A program made the position numbers and the translations under genes. Positions 1-10,102 of a DNA stretch of 64,000 nt are shown here, piece by piece. The stretch is from Pyrus communis (Eukaryota > Streptophyta > Magnoliopsida > Rosales > Rosaceae). The notes below the pieces were generated by a model. The model searched no databases. It saw only the letters and a program-made list of their open reading frames with translations, and was not told where the DNA came from. Every line of letters starts with the position of its first letter. Position 1 is the first letter of the stretch. The stretch is from the NCBI RefSeq assembly GCF_963583255.1, contig NC_084813.1:11642001-11706000 (forward strand), read 5' to 3'.

Positions 1-1481
1 GTTTGCTTTTATGTGAGTCTTTGTGTGAAACATTGAGGACAATGTTTGATTTAAGTGTGGGGAGGTAAACAAGTGTTTTTATGCAAAATTCGTGGGATTC
101 TATCACCTAATGTTGTTGCTCACTGTTTTTAAGTGTTTTTAATGCATTTTGAGCTGTTTTGGTGTGTTTTGAAGTAAAAATCCGAAAATTTGAAAAAACA
201 ATCGAAAAAAGTGATTTGAAAAAGCCAAAAAGAGTTGTTTTTGTGTGTTTGTTTGTGTCTTAGGGCACCTTCCAACACAATGATGAGGATTTGGTTTTTA
301 ATGCATGACTGTTAAAGATAGCTACAAACAATGATGGAAGTTTGATTTCCTCCTTGGTTTATGCTTGGTTGCAGTTATAGTTTACGAATTCACATGTAAT
401 CACAAAGGATAAAATCAGTTTTTGTAACATGCTTGAAGGAAGGAACTCAAACAAAAGCTACATCCCTGAGAGACTTGAGCCTAAACGTTTATCTGGAGAG
501 TTATTAATCTGTGCATTCTTCTTTTCTAAAGTCGTTGCATGATCTCATTATTCTTTGCCTGGTTGCTACTTAGAATGCGTTTCATCACTATAGTTCCAAA
601 TACTATAACTCATACCCATTTTATTCAAAGCATGAAATTAATTAGCATAACAAAGAACAAGATGAAGTTGTGTAGTAGTCACCACCATAGCCAAATAGCC
701 GAATCCACCCTTGTCATTTGTATTGTAGGTTTAAACCCCTATGAGCCTCATTTAGCCTATTTTCTTGTTAACCACATCACCCTTACCTAGCCTAGAATAG
801 GACTTTCCATACCCTTGTTCTTGAAGTATAGTGGAGCATAACTTAGAAGGAATTCCTTTTGAGTGACATTTGTGCAGAAAACAAGTGTGGGGGAATTTGA
901 TTTTGTGAGTGTGTGTGCGCCAAAGTCTTAAAAGAGGCACGGGAAAAAGAAAGAAAAAACGAAAAAGAAAAAAAAAATTGTGAAAAAAGAAGAAAAAGAA
1001 GAAGAAAAGAAAGAAAAGGAGTGAAAATAAGTGAGAATGAACTCACAAGTGTGATTGTTGAAGAAAGGGTCCAAAAAGTTTGAATATGGCCCTAAGTTTT
1101 GTGTGATTCCCCCTTGGGTGTTCAAAGTTGACTTCTGCATTCTAAAGGGAATTCTAAGTGCCTAATTCATTAATTTGCTCAATATTGCTTTAAGAATGTT
1201 TGTTTCCTCTTACCTTTCCTTGTTAGCCAATACCCTAGCCCCGTTACAACCCTTTGACTTCTATATTGATTGTTATGTGTTTCAATATGTGGAGTTTAAA
1301 ATTGGTTTGAGCATATGGTATCCCTGGTTCTCGCGTCTAAGTAGTGGCATTCCATTCATGAGATCATATATATATATATACATGTTAATAATTCCAGAAA
1401 ATGCTTTCCTTGTTATAACATATGTGAGTGTTCGTCTACATGTTTACATCAATCTTCTCACATATACCTAGTGTAGGGAGT
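1..1481 (+). mobile_element. 3' non-coding region of Athila-like element A (pol lies outside the window)
   Basis: The stretch is collinear with the post-pol regions of elements C (17219-19166), K (33536-35490), J and G. It opens with the hairpin AAACATTG-AGGA-CAATGTTT (28-47) and a G-rich PPT-like tract (53-64). A second PPT-like tract lies near 883-893, followed by a purine-rich stretch (about 935-1030). No convincing ORF is present. It stops at GTGTAGGGAGT, where the 5' LTR of element B begins, so A's own 3' LTR is missing here. Confidence 0.8.
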
Positions 1482-1670
1482 TGATAGGAGCATATTCATG
1501 TGACTTAATTAGCTTGTTCTCGTGCATTTATGTTGTGTTTCCTTAGTTATTTTAGTGTTTAAAGTCACTTTTGTGTATTTTCAGATTATAAGGCCAAAGT
1601 GTGCAAGAAGTTGCAAATTGGAGTCTTTTGGAGCAAAAGAGGAATGAATGAGTTGAAGACTTGAAGAAAC

Positions 1671-1751
1671 GATGAATTCCTACTCCAACGATGAATTCCT
1701 ACTCCAACGAGGATTCCTACTCAAACAAGGTTTCCTACTTGAAGTAGGAAA
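1671..1751 (+). repeat. U3 minisatellite and 21-bp palindrome of LTR B
   Basis: Two perfect 19-bp units GATGAATTCCTACTCCAAC (1671-1689, 1690-1708) are followed by two diverged units. The array runs into the palindrome TTTCCTACTT-G-AAGTAGGAAA (1731-1751). Related arrays and the same palindrome occur in most LTRs of the window, with differing unit numbers. Confidence 0.8.
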
Positions 1752-2095
1752 GTTAACCCTAGGTTTCCCGTTTTGGTAACCTTTCCTAATCTTAAACGTC
1801 CGTATTTTCTAGCCACTTTGAAGGCCTTGTATGCACTTTAGGACACAAAACAAAGGCCCTAGCCCACTTTAAAGCCCTTGCCGTGCCTTTCCCCTTCTTT
1901 CCTTCCCTTGCCGTGCAAGGGGGGGTATTTAGGTCCAAAGTTATGCACTTAAACCCTATTTCCCTTCCTAAACTAAACCCTAGCTGCACCTTGCAGCCAT
2001 GTCCCTTTTAATTTCTGATTTTATTTCCTAAGTCTAGAAGCTTTTAACTTAATTTTAATTAACCAAAATAACTTAGGGTTTTATTTTCTGAAACC

Positions 2096-2105
2096 CTATA
2101 TATTC
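2096..2105 (+). promoter_or_regulatory. TATA box of LTR B
   Basis: CTATATATTC lies about 610 bp into the LTR, at the position where all related LTRs carry TATATATA or TATAAATA. Transcription would be expected to start roughly 30 bp downstream. The role is inferred from position and conservation. Confidence 0.5.
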
Positions 2106-3551
2106 TACATCTAATGCCGCACCCTAGGTTTAATGATCATTCAGCCATTCATTCAAAAACCTTTCAGCCGCAGCCACCATTCACCCTATTCTTCTCTGCC
2201 GCAGCCTTCGCCCTCCATTCCAGCCATTATCCAACCTTGCCGAAGACACTCCATCCATTCCCCACTCCATTCCCAACCTCCATACACCTTCCCACCTCCT
2301 TGCCGCACCACCATATCACCCTAAACCCATCTATAACCCAGAAAACCATCCAAAAACACCATAAAACCTCTCTGCCGCATCAAGAAGAAAGGAGAAAGAG
2401 GAGCTTAAACGCGCAGAAATTCAAGTGGATTCGTTGGGTGTTCTAGGTGTAATCAATCTTTTGTTCTTTATGTTTAATTTCAATTTTATTTCTCTTTCTG
2501 TGAACATGAGAGGCTAAATCCCTAGTTAGCTAGGGGGTGATTCGAAACTATGTTTATGCTTGCAATATGAATTGATTACCTTTGGTTGGAATTTCATGAG
2601 TTTTGGATTCAATTCGTTTAACTGCTTGATTGATAACTTATTTGTGTATGTTTATTGAGAGTGCACACTTAATTTTCATGCATGAATATGATGCTAGAAT
2701 ATAAGTGAGTTTCACCTAATAGTTACAAACTTATATTCACAAGTAGTGGAGGTTGCTTATAAACAATCGCGTTAAATGAATTCTTGGCACTAGTTTCATG
2801 CTCATCATAGTAACGAATGCCTTGTCAACACTTATAGTTTTCATGTTGCTTAATGATCTTTGATTGTATCTTTATTGTGCTTTTCACGTAAAGGACTTTT
2901 GGAGAATGTTTTGAATTGTGTATGCACTGTCCCATCCAATTCATTAACTTAAGGAAAACTTGAAGGTTAATTTAAGCGGACCTAATTAACCCGGAGTGTT
3001 GAGTTTCATAATTCATCGAAAGACCAACTAAAAATCATCTTGTATGCAAGTGTGACATGTGTGGAGAAGAACCTTCTAGCTAGCATTCCATCCATATTTT
3101 CATCAAATTCATCTTTACAATCTGTTTTAATTGCAATCTGTGCATTTTATTTAATTTCGTCAAAAACTAAATCCCCCTTTACTTTAGTGTCCAATTTAGT
3201 TAGAAAGTGTCTTAGTTTGTGTTTCTAAGTGTTTTGATTCAAGTTATTACCCAAATTCGTCCAAAATAGTGTAAGTGCTCAAAACTGCCCAGATTGTGTT
3301 TTTAAGGCAGTTTTGAGTGTTTTGGGGCTGTTTTGAGTCTTTTGGTTTGTTTTAGTGTTTTATTGTTTAGTTTTGCATTCTTTGAGTCTAGTTTAGTGTT
3401 TTAACTTGTGTTTTACATTTTTGAGTCAGTTTTCAAGTGATTTAGCAATCCCTCATAATCCCCGGTCTAGAACGATCCCTACTTATTCATATACTACAAT
3501 TGTCAAAAGAGGGTTTTAATTTGTGTGCTTATATATTCCGCATCAAATTTT

Positions 3552-3570
3552 TGGCGCCGTTGCCGGGGAT
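3552..3570 (+). other. Primer binding site (tRNA-Asp), element B
   Basis: TGGCGCCGTTGCCGGGGAT complements the 3' end of plant tRNA-Asp(GTC), whose sequence is present in this window at 27125-27199. It lies six bases after the LTR end. Its last bases start a perfect 24-bp palindrome (3566-3589, half-site GGGATTAGCAAA). Confidence 0.9.
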
Positions 3571-3669
3571 TAGCAAATTTGCTAATCCCTTGGATTGCTA
3601 TTTTCTGTTTATTTTAGTTTGTTAAAGTTTCTGACCTTGTTTTGTTTTTCTTGTTTTAGGTACTAGTGC

Positions 3670-5965
3670 ATGACTCGGAGTTCTCAATCGATTCGTGAGC
3701 ATATCTTGGACTTTGACAGCGATTTTGAGAGGACTTTGAGACGAAAGAGGAAGCAACACGAATCAAATCCACAAAGCCCTGAACCTGACCTGGAAGAACA
3801 AGTCCTAGAAGAGGAGGAGGAACCCACGGCAAGGGTTTTTGAAGAACCACAAGTCATGGCCATGGACAACCGGACACTCAAGGAACTTTCGGCTTCGGGA
3901 TTGGATAATGCCGCACCTTTGTGTATCCAATATCCCCCACCTGCCCAAGGGAAGACCGAAGAGTTCGAGTTGAAGTCAAGTTTGCTCCACCATATTCCGA
4001 AATACCATGGGTTGTCCATGGAGGATCCGAACAAGCATCTGAAGGAATTCGAGGTGGTGTGTTCAAGCATGACTCCCGTCAACGTCGATGGAAGTATTCT
4101 GAAGATGAAGGCTTTTCCATTCTCTTTAATGGACAAAGCCAAAGATTGGTTGTACGAGTTAGCTCCCGGAACCGTCACATCATGGGAAAGTATGAAGAGG
4201 GCATTTCTGGAGAAGTTTTTCCCAACTTCTCGAATCATCCTTTTACGTAAAAGGATAAGTGGAATCCAGCAAGAAGAAGGTGAGTCTTTCCCTACGTATT
4301 ATGAACGTTTTAAATCCCTTGTTGCTTCTTGTCCACATCATCAGATGAAGGAGGAGTTACTTCTGCAATACTTCTACGAGGGGCTTCTACCAATTGAACG
4401 TCAAATGCTCGATGCCTCGGTGGGTGGAGCATTGGTGGACAAGACACCCATGGCGGCCAAGGTCTTGATTGCTAACCGAGCGTTGAACGCTCAACAATAC
4501 GAAGGAGTAGGCCAAAGAGGACCCCCATGGCAGCAAGTAAATGAGGTAAGTTCCACACCCGACATTCATTCACAATTAGCTAATCTTACTTCCATTGTGT
4601 CTCAGATGGCCGAAGGAATGAGGATGCAAGGACCAATTGTATGCGGGGGTGTGTTCTATCCAAGGACATGCTTCTGAGAAGTGCCCACAACTCATTGAAA
4701 ATGGTGGATGGGAAAGCACAAATGCAATTGGGTTTCAAGGCCAAAACCAACCAAGGAACGATCCGTATTCTAACACCTATAATCCAGGTTGGAGAGACCA
4801 CCCGAACTTCAAGTGGAGGGAGCCCCAACAACCACCACAACAAGGAGGCTTTAGACAACAACCCTCGGGTTTCTTCAAGAAGCCATACGCACCCACACAT
4901 GCTCCACAACAATCTGCCCCAAATGCTTCAGGTACGTCCCTAGACAATGATACACTTCTTAAGTTACTAACTAATTTGTCTCAGGGGCAAGAGAAGCAAG
5001 CCAAGGCAATGCAAAATCAAGAAAAAAGGGTGGATCAATTGGAGAAACAAATTGGGCAGATTGCGGAGTTTGTAGGCCAATTCCAAGACCAAGGCAAGCT
5101 CCCAAGCTCAACCATTCCAAACCCAAAGGGAGGGTTCGAAACGGCCATTGCAATCATCTTGAGAAGTGGAAAAGAAGTTGGGGCAGGTCCTACACCATCA
5201 CCATCAGGTCCTAACGAGGATGAAAAATTGAGAATTGAAGAGGAAGAAGCAAGCCACCCCACGGCAAAGGTGGAAACACCTTTGCCGCAAGCTTTTATTG
5301 ATCCAAAAATGTCCAATTCGGCCAAAAAGGGTAAGAATGTGTCAAAGTCGGTTCCTACTAATGTTTTTCCTTTGAATGTGCCTTTTCCTAGTAGGTTCAT
5401 GCAAACAAAGAAGGAGGAGCAGGAGAAAGACATTCTTGAGACGTTTAGGAGGGTCCAAGTAAACATTCCTTTACTTGATGCCATTAAGCAAGTGCCCAGG
5501 TATGCAAAGTTTTTAAAAGAGTTATGCACGACTAGGAAAAGAATTGCAAATAAAGAAGTCGTGAAAGTAAGTGAAAATGTATCCGCGGTTTTGCAACGAA
5601 AGTTACCTCCAAAATGTAAGGATCCAGGGAGCTTTACTATCCCATGCATAATTGGAAACACTAAATTTGAACAATGCATGTTAGATATAGGTGCTTCTAT
5701 TAATGTCATGCCATATTCCATTTATGCATCTATGAACCTTGGTGAGTTAAAACAAGATGGCGTTGTAATTCAATTGGCCGATCGTTCTAATGTTTATCCC
5801 AAGGGAGTCCTTGAGGATGTTTTAGTGCAGGTCAATCATCTCATCTTTCCTACAGATTTTTATGTCTTAGAAATGGAGGATTCGAGCCATGCTCCATCAT
5901 TGCCACTCTTGCTAGGCCGTCCGTTCATGAAAGCGGCCCAAACCAAGATTGATGTGGCCAAATGA
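3670..5965 (+). pseudogene. gag: gag-protease of element B, frameshifted
   Basis: Gag is the nucleocapsid precursor of the cytoplasmic virus-like particle. The start matches the ATGAC(T/C)CG start of elements C, G and H. The frame from 3670 covers the retrotransposon gag domain (matrix/capsid part with [20 protein letters not shown]). Within the zinc knuckle an extra G in a G-run (about 4643-4648) shifts the frame, which ends at 4677. The coding sequence resumes in the frame 4637-5965 with the rest of the knuckle (GHASEKC) and the aspartic protease motif LDIGAS followed by [16 protein letters not shown] at 5963-5965 lies where relatives read through. The element therefore cannot make an intact Gag-Pro. 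The diagnosis rests on alignment with the intact ORF of element H. Confidence 0.9.
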
Positions 5966-6475
5966 GCACTAACAATGGAGTTTGGTGGTGATGTAATTAA
6001 ATTCAATGTTTATGACTTTATTAAGAATCCTAACGATAGTCATTCTTGTTTTGTCATAGATGTGCATAAGGACATAAGGCCGAAAGGATCCACACTTATC
6101 ACGAAGGATGTATCAAGCACCACCATTGGAGAAGAACTTGGAGTGATTGCCCTACAACCAGCCAATATGGCCGAAAGTAGCCATGGTGACATTGTTGATA
6201 GGGCTGCCGATCTTGAGCCTTCACTACAATATGTTTGTAAGTTGTCAAGCCCAATTTCAATTCCCATTTCAAATAATAGGTTGTTACCTTCTGTGGTGCA
6301 GGTAACCATCCGATTTGAAGGTGGTGGGAGCATGTACATGGACTTTCGGAACCAAAACTCCACCATCAGGGAGGATCACTATCCCCTCCCATTCATTGAG
6401 CCATATCATGAAAGTGTTGAAGGGCATGTTGTGGAGGAGATCCCATTGCATGTCGTGGGCTCCAATGGGGAATGA
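5966..6475 (+). pseudogene. pol: Remnant of element B pol (almost complete deletion)
   Basis: The protease-RT spacer continues in the same frame (HSCFVIDVHKD, then SIPISNNRLLPSVVQ). A few reverse transcriptase residues (DHYPLPFI) follow and jump straight to the extreme C-terminus of integrase (EGHVVEEIPLH), ending at 6475. Nearly all of RT, RNase H and integrase is missing. B is thus a non-autonomous gag-pro derivative. Element J (43483-43703) has a closely similar arrangement. Confidence 0.85.
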
Positions 6476-6484
6476 GCATACCAT

Positions 6485-6535
6485 CGTCCGGCTGCAAGAC
6501 GTTAAAGCAAGCGCTTTGTGGGAGGCAACCCATGC
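6485..6535 (+). other. Conserved post-pol motif, element B
   Basis: CGTCCGGCTGCAAGACG, then AAGCGCTT and GGGAGGCAACCC, ending CATGC. It lies ten bases after the stop codon. The same block follows pol in C, K, J, G and H, although surrounding sequence has diverged. Function unknown. Confidence 0.8.
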
Positions 6536-8243
6536 AATCACCAAGGAGAAGATGGAATCTACACTCCATAACCAGATTTGCGTCCCTAACCTCTTCTCCT
6601 TGTTATTTACATTCTGCCATGTTTAGTGTGTTTAGTTGCTGTTTGTGTGTTTGTTTTTGTTTAGTGTGATTTTAGGCTTGAAACATTGAGGACAATGTTT
6701 GATTTAAGTGTGGGGGGGGGGGGGGGGGGGTAACTAAGTGTGTTCATGCAAATTCGTGGGATTTTATCACCCATAACTTCCAATGTTGTTCCTTGCTGTT
6801 TTTAAGTGTTTTTAAGCTATTTTAGAGTGTTTTAGTGTGTGTTGACTTAAAAATCCGAAAAACCCATAAAAATTTGAAAAATTGTTTTGAAAAACCCAAA
6901 AAGAGTTGTTTTTGTGTGTTTGATTGTGTCGTAAGGTACCTTCCAACGTAATGATGAGGATTTGGTTTTTAATTGCATGATGGTTAAAGAAAGTTACAAA
7001 CATGGATGGACGTTTGATATACTCTTTGGTTTATGCTTGTTTGTAGTTATAGTTTACGAATTCACATGTAATCACAAAATAAAAAATAAAAAAAAATAAA
7101 AAAAATTAGTTTTTGTAACATGCTTGAAGGAATGAAACTCAAACTAACGCTACATCCTTGTGAGACTTGAGCCTAAACGTTATTTGGAGAGTAACAATCT
7201 GTGCATCATTGTTTTCTAAGTCGTTGCATGATGTCATTATTCATTGCTTGGTTACTACTTAGAAGGCGTTTCATCACTTAGTTCCAAATGCTAGAACTCA
7301 TCATGCCCATTTCATTCAAAGCATGTTATTGATTTGCATAACACATATTCAAGATGAATTTGTGTAGTGACCACCACCAAAGCCAAATAGCCGTGTGCCC
7401 TTAACTCATTTTGTGTTTAAGTTTAACCCCATTGAGCCGTGTTAGCCCATGTTCTTTGTTAACCCATATCATCCTCACCTAGCCTAGATTAGGACCACCC
7501 ATACCTTTGTTCTTGAAGCATAGTAAGCATGACTGAAAATGAATTCCATTTGATTAAGGTGTTGCAGAAAATAAGTGTGGGGGAAGGAGTATATATGTGA
7601 GTTTATGTGCCATAGGCACGGCTAGAAGAAGAAAAAAAAAGTTGTGAAAAAAAAAAAAAGAAAGAAAAAAGAAAAGAAAAAAAAAAAGAAATGAAAAGAG
7701 TTCCAAAGTATTGTGTGTTGAAGTAAGGGCCCAAAACAATGAATATGGCCCTAAGTTTTGTGTGACGTCCCCTTGGGTGTTCAAAGTTGATTTTTGCGTT
7801 CTAATGGGAATTCTAAGTGTCTAATTCATTACTTTGCTCACTATTGCTTAAAGAACTTTTGTTTATCCCTATCTTTCCTTGTTAGCCAATACCCCAAGCC
7901 CCGTTACAACCCTTGACTTCTATCTTGAGTGTTGTGCATGTCAATTGTGGAGTTTGAATTTGGTATGAGCATATGGTGTCACTGGTTCTCGCATCTAAGT
8001 AGTAGCATTCCATTCATGAGATCATATCTAAACATGTTTAATTACTCCAGAAATTGCGTTCTTTGTTATAATATATGTGAGTACTAGTCTTTCATGTTTA
8101 CATCAATCTTTTCACATATAACTATTGTAGGGTGTGTAGTCAGAAAATCTGAGTGAAAATTGAGTGCATAACTAGTGAGGAATTGAGGGAATTCTCTAAG
8201 GCATGTTACTACATTCAAAATGTGTTTTAATTGATTAAATGCG
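6536..8243 (+). mobile_element. 3' non-coding region of element B, truncated
   Basis: It is collinear with other post-pol regions. It holds the AAACATTG hairpin (6681-6700), a run of 19 G (6712-6730), a second AAGTGTGGGGGAA tract near 7573-7586 and a long A-rich stretch (about 7625-7690). It breaks off at GATTAAATGCGA and continues as a different element's 3' region, so B's terminal PPT and 3' LTR are missing. Confidence 0.8.
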
Positions 8244-8920
8244 AAATAGGACTTTCCATACCCTTGTTCTTGAAGTATAGTGGAGCATAACTTAGAATGA
8301 ATTCCTTTTGAGTGACATTTGTGCAGAAAACAAGTGTGGGGGAATTTGATTTTGTGAGTGTGTGTGCGCCAAAGTCTTAAAAGAGGCACGGGAAAAAGAA
8401 AGAAAAAACGAAAAAGAAAAAAAAAATTGTGAAAAAGAAGAAAAAGAAGAAGAAAAGAAAGAAAATGAGTGAAAATAAGTGAGAATGAACTCACAAGTGT
8501 GATTGTTGAAGAAAGGGTCCAAAAAGTTTGAATATGGCCCTAAGTTTTGTGTGATTCCCCCTTGGGTGTTCAAAGTTGACTTCTGCATTCTAAAGGGAAT
8601 TCTAAGTGCCTAATTCATTAATTTGCTCAATATTGCTTTAAGAATGTTTGTTTCCTCTTACCTTTCCTTGTTAGCCAATACCCTAGCCCCGTTACAACCC
8701 TTTGACTTCTATCTTGATTGTTATGTGTTTCAATATGTGGAGTTTAAAATTGGTTTGAGCATATGGTATCCCTGGTTCTCGCGTCTAAGTAGTGGCATTC
8801 CATTCATGAGATCATATATATATATACATGTTAATAATTCCAGAAAATACTTTCCTTGTTATAACATATGTGAGTGTTCGTCTACATGTTTACATCAATC
8901 TTCTCACATATACCTAGTGT
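8244..8920 (+). repeat. Near-identical second copy of the 3' region of element A
   Basis: 8245-8920 matches 796-1474 with only a few differences, including one AT-repeat length change. It contains the PPT-like tract AAACAAGTGTGGGGGAA. It joins B's 3' region on the left and a truncated LTR on the right, neither being an LTR terminus, so it entered by recombination or deletion rather than simple insertion. Confidence 0.85.
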
Positions 8921-9344
8921 GAGAAGAAAGTGCATTTTGGAGCAATTTTGGACACTATGTGGATAGCTTGCATATGGGCTAACATGGATGGACGAATTTG
9001 GACGTCAAGAGGCTAGAAATGTGATAAGAAGAGGAAGGAACTAAGCTAAAAACAAAGTGGATAAGGAAGTAGCTCAAAGAGGAAACCCTATCCAAAACCT
9101 TATCAAAAAACCATATCCAACATTATCCAAAACATTATCCAAACCTTATCTCATCTTATCCTATCCAAACCTTATCATGTCTTAATCCTAATTGCAAGGG
9201 GACCTAAATAGATAATTCTAGAACCTATTTCTAGAAGCATCCTCTTCTAGAAGGCCCAAATCAGCCACAAAACCCATTCTTGCTAGAAACCCTACAAAAG
9301 TGGCGTATCAAACCCTTCTAGAAGGCCTTGCCTTGCCTTGCAAG
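8921..9344 (+). mobile_element. LTR D, left part (interrupted by element C)
   Basis: The sequence matches the U3 of the solo LTR at 48674-50816 (read on its minus strand) but lacks roughly the first 110 bp. It includes a run of TTATCC-type repeats (9105-9185). It stops at GCAAG (9340-9344), the TSD of element C, and resumes at 21303. Confidence 0.85.
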
Positions 9345-9570
9345 TGATAGGAGCATATTTAGGCGACTTACTTAGCTTGTTTTCGTGCATTTATATTGTT
9401 AATTCATAGTTGTTTTAGTAGTTTAAGCCATTTTCGTGTGTTTTAAGGTTCATATGGCTAAGGAAGCAAAAAGATGCATTTTGGAGCATTTTGGGGCAAA
9501 ATTGGACTTGGAATGGATAGCTTATGTTTGGAGCAAAAGGAATGGATGAAATTGAAGACCTAATGAAGTT

Positions 9571-9666
9571 AGGATTCCTAATCACAAGAGGATTCCTAAT
9601 CACAAGAGGATTCCTAATCAAATGAGGAATCCTAGTCAAAGAAGGTTTCCTACTTGAAGTAGGAAA
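9571..9666 (+). repeat. U3 minisatellite and palindrome, element C 5' LTR
   Basis: Units at 9571-9588, 9589-9606 (identical) and 9607-9624 (two changes), followed by the 21-bp palindrome at 9646-9666. The 3' LTR has the same three units at 19393-19446 and the palindrome at 19468-19488. Confidence 0.85.
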
Positions 9667-10094
9667 GTTAAGCCAAGGTTTCCTATTTTGGTTTAATCTT
9701 TCCTAATCCTTAAAGACTCCATATTTCAGCAAGATCAAAGGCTCCTACCTATTCTAGGTCACAAAAACAACATCCCTGGCAACCTTAGGACAATGTCGTG
9801 TGTTTCCTTGTGTCTCCCTTCCTTGCCGTGCAAGGAAGGGCTTTGTTCCCTATTTTAAACACTTAAACACCTTCCTTTCTCATACCTATTTCAGCCATAA
9901 CTCACATACCCTTTTATATTGCTAAATCCTTGCCTAAATTCAGAAATAAAAGACATTCCCTTTCTCTCTAACCTTTGCCGCAAGTCACATTCCTATTTCT
10001 TTCAATTTCTGATTTTGTGTTTCCTATTCTTCAAAGATTTAGAATTAATTCCTTTCCTAAACCAAGTAATAAAGCCTTTAGGTCTTTTCTTCCT

Positions 10095-10102
10095 TATATA
10101 TA
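10095..10102 (+). promoter_or_regulatory. TATA box of element C 5' LTR
   Basis: TATATATA, conserved at 19917-19924 in the 3' LTR and at equivalent places in the other LTRs. Inferred Pol II core promoter. Confidence 0.55.

Larger units (their letters stand above)
1482..3545 (+). mobile_element. 5' LTR of element B
   Basis: The LTR starts TGATAGGAGCATATTCATG and ends GCATCA, directly before a PBS; length 2064 bp. It resembles the solo LTR at 35657-37716 almost throughout. The left flank GGAGT (1477-1481) is the expected 5-bp duplicated target, but no matching 3' LTR is found because the element is broken on the right. U3 holds 19-bp repeats and a 21-bp palindrome (1731-1751); a TATA-like box lies at 2096-2105; the hairpin with arms CTCAAAACTGCC is at 3278-3317. 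Confidence 0.9.

Noticed and set aside
539..1140. Several short ORFs on both strands in the 3' region of A (and copies at 8084-8922, 34275-35099, 44662-45290)
   Set aside because: They fall in purine/pyrimidine-rich non-coding sequence, are poly-Lys or Phe/Ser-rich, overlap on both strands and shift frame between copies.
2114..2446. ORF rich in His/Pro/Ser in the U3/R part of LTR B
   Set aside because: The reading follows CCGCA/CACC repeats downstream of the TATA box; frames are not kept in the other LTRs.
3684..5721. Long minus-strand ORFs opposite gag and protease (also opposite other gag-pol genes)
   Set aside because: Shadows of the plus-strand coding frames; no homology of their own and not kept between elements.
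9105..9185. TTATCC repeats as a CRISPR-like or telomeric array
   Set aside because: Irregular 5-8 bp units without spacers; also in other LTRs of this group as simple sequence. No telomere motif and no prokaryotic context.
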